From Arabidopsis thaliana (Eukaryota; Streptophyta; Magnoliopsida; Brassicales; Brassicaceae): 64,000 nucleotides of DNA. The notes beneath the pieces were generated by a model that was not told the DNA's origin, did not search any database, and was given only the letters and a program-made list of their open reading frames with translations. The stretch is from positions 1,241,001-1,305,000 of the forward strand of contig NC_003075.7 of NCBI RefSeq assembly GCF_000001735.4. The letters are read 5' to 3'. A program made the position numbers and the translations under genes. Numbering within the stretch: position 1 is the first letter of the stretch; each line of letters starts with the position of its first letter. This document shows positions 61,906-64,000 of this stretch, one piece after another.

Positions 61906-64000
61906 CAAGAGGTTAGTTTATGTTGGAAAAACCGAGTTTACAAATATAAATAAAGGATTATTGTTGATTTTACATTTTTCATCAAAAAAAAATTAAATTG
62001 CCATTTTTACTAAATTTTGATGTATTTGTCATTTTGTAACACTTAAAAATGTATGTATTTAGGATTTTTTTGGCGAAAATACGTATTTTATACCAAAGAA
62101 TAAACCATAAGAACAACTGTAATCGACTAAACTCAAATATAACGAATAAAACATATGTTAAATCACAATTTTATAGCTTGAAAAAATATAAAATCCACAA
62201 ATTTTATAAAAAAGGAAATTTATAAATGTTATCCAAAAATGGCAAATCCATAATTAATTCTATAAATAAAGCTTTGTGAATTTCTAACAGATTGATATGC
62301 ATGTCTAAGAATTCAAAGACGTATATAAATTAAAACTGGACAAACCATTAAATAAAATTCGAAGAAAATAAATTTCGTTAAAACAATAATAATAAAAAAA
62401 GCTGGTTGGCGCCTTATTTTAAATGACTGAAAATGACAAGATACTATATGTTTTCACAACTTCGAAATGCGATTGTAACACAAAATTATATGCATTTGAG
62501 TGTTGGTCTCGTTGTCGCGACAAATGAATCTTTTGCCCATGAGCTTTCACCAATTCGAGTGTTAGCGATCGAGTAACGCCACAAGAAAGGGTGAAAACCC
62601 CTATTTTCTCATTTCTCTTCAGTAGCAAGAAATGTTAAAATAGAAAGCATGTTGAGAGAATGGAGTAGCATGCTAGTTTAGACAAATATAAAATGGTGGA
62701 AGAGTAAATATTCAATTTTGAGAGGGTAATAATGTAATCAATAACATGCTAGTTTAGACAAATACTCCCAAAAGAATGTCTCAAACTCAAAGAGTTGGTT
62801 AGAATTTAAAGTGTCCAAATACACAAATACCCCAAATTTTATACTATTTATGTGGCTAGTGGCTACATACAAATTTATCCAGTGAACTTGTGTGATAATT
62901 TACTGTCTTAAAAGTTTATCTGTATCTAGAAATAGAAGATCCGATCAACAAAATACGAGTGAGCATTTCTTCATGGATCATGATCAGAAACTTTCTTATG
63001 AAAAACAATGAGCACCACTTTTATGGGTCACTAAGGGTTCGTGAGTTAACCCCATACCTCTTTTGTGTGTGTGCCATAGGTAGTGGAAAAGGGAATCTAC
63101 TGATGTTAGAGGGTGGTGCTGTTTCGGCGACCCACAAATCTGGACGATGTAGGCCCAAATTTTACCTCACCCCACCATTTTCGTAGACTTTTCATTCCGG
63201 TCCCATAATTTTACATTTCGTTGGTCTAACCCATCATTCATTGATTCTTTACCTTTTTGCCAAGAGGCTACTTAACCTTTTTGCTCTTTATGGATTGGTG
63301 ATAATAATTTAGTCTCACCATAAAATTCAATGTTTTTCTAGTCAACACCATCTAAATTCTAATTCAACATTTTTTTCAACGCTAATTAAAACGAAATTCA
63401 CATATTTTTAGATTTATGACTACTAGATAAACAAGTTTTATCGAAACTTTTTTCAACAAAAATTTCATGCGAAACAACAAACCACGGATCAATACTTACT
63501 AATCACGGATCGGAATCTTCTATTTTTTTTTTTTTCTATTTTGTAACTATCATATTTAATGTTTTCAACTAATCACGTAGAAGGGAGCTTTTTCAACTAT
63601 TAGTGAATTGACTTGTAAACAAAAGGAGAAGTCAAATAAGAACAACGATAATAGTAGAAGAAGCTCTTAGACTAATTAATTAATATCTTAGAGGTACAAA
63701 AACAATTTGATTATTATTACTTTATGCGTCATCTCTTAGATCATCTTCCACGGGCCTCATGGACATGGACATTGACATCATGACTCATGAGTTTGGTTGG
63801 TGTAAAGTTCAAAAATATTAACACATAACACCAAACGATCAATGTCTTATACATATTTCTATGTTTAAAATTCACTAAAATATGTTGCAAACAGAATAAA
63901 AAATATTAGCTGCTTATACCAATTGTAGAAGAATAATATATAGCAACAAAAATAATATAGAATGAGTACAAAATGGAAAATAATCTGGTGTGTATATAAG
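61906..64000. other. Intergenic DNA to the right edge
   Basis: AT-rich. A direct repeat, atgctagtttagacaaata, occurs near 62670 and 62744. A less AT-rich patch at 62990-63190 has an open frame without recognisable protein features. No gene was called. Confidence 0.5.

Noticed and set aside
62959..63186. 75-codon plus-strand ORF in a less AT-rich patch
   Set aside because: No start context, domain, splice partner or codon pattern supports it.

Overview
The window is nuclear DNA of a flowering plant. It has split genes with short GT-AG introns, AT-rich spacers, polyubiquitin, Sm and PPR proteins, and Helitron, Harbinger and LINE debris. The gene order and proteins match the short arm of Arabidopsis thaliana chromosome 4, from GA1 (At4g02780, cut by the left edge) to mitochondrial EF-Tu (At4g02930). 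Locus names come from recognition of the proteins, not from a database search. Exon borders were placed by hand from splice sites and reading frame.

Layout. 1-3766 (-): GA1, ent-copalyl diphosphate synthase, first 511 codons. 6416-8351 (+): chloroplast circularly permuted DAR GTPase. 9126-10478 (+): coiled-coil protein with mitotic-type promoter motifs. 15253-16068 (+): FAF1. 17581-19265 (+): mitochondrial-type PPR protein. 21447-22932 (+): small plant-specific protein. 23726-25253 (+): SmD1. 25535-26921 and 27952-29451 (-): tandem PhzF-like pair. 30654-31746 (-): B3/DUF313 protein. 34131-36913 (+): coiled-coil protein with a CUE-like N-terminus. 37747-38664 (-): UBQ14. 43066-46612 (+): OSCA1.7 channel. 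51816-53670 (+): plant-specific putative membrane protein. 54751-57354 (-): mitochondrial EF-Tu. From 57.5 kb to the right edge I find no credible gene.

The genes are independent transcription units with unrelated housekeeping, hormone and developmental roles. There is no operon or biosynthetic cluster, and I found no convincing new biological system. The best leads are local. One PhzF paralogue has lost the catalytic Glu, and a relic or alternative first exon lies between the two paralogues. A 5'-truncated LINE with a perfect 16-bp target duplication sits just upstream of the B3 gene. A deleted Harbinger element is nested in a ~0.8-kb tandem array. A candidate 2.4-kb Helitron carries internal tandem arrays. 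E2F-like and MSA-like promoter repeats occur, and EF-Tu exon copies lie beside their parent gene.
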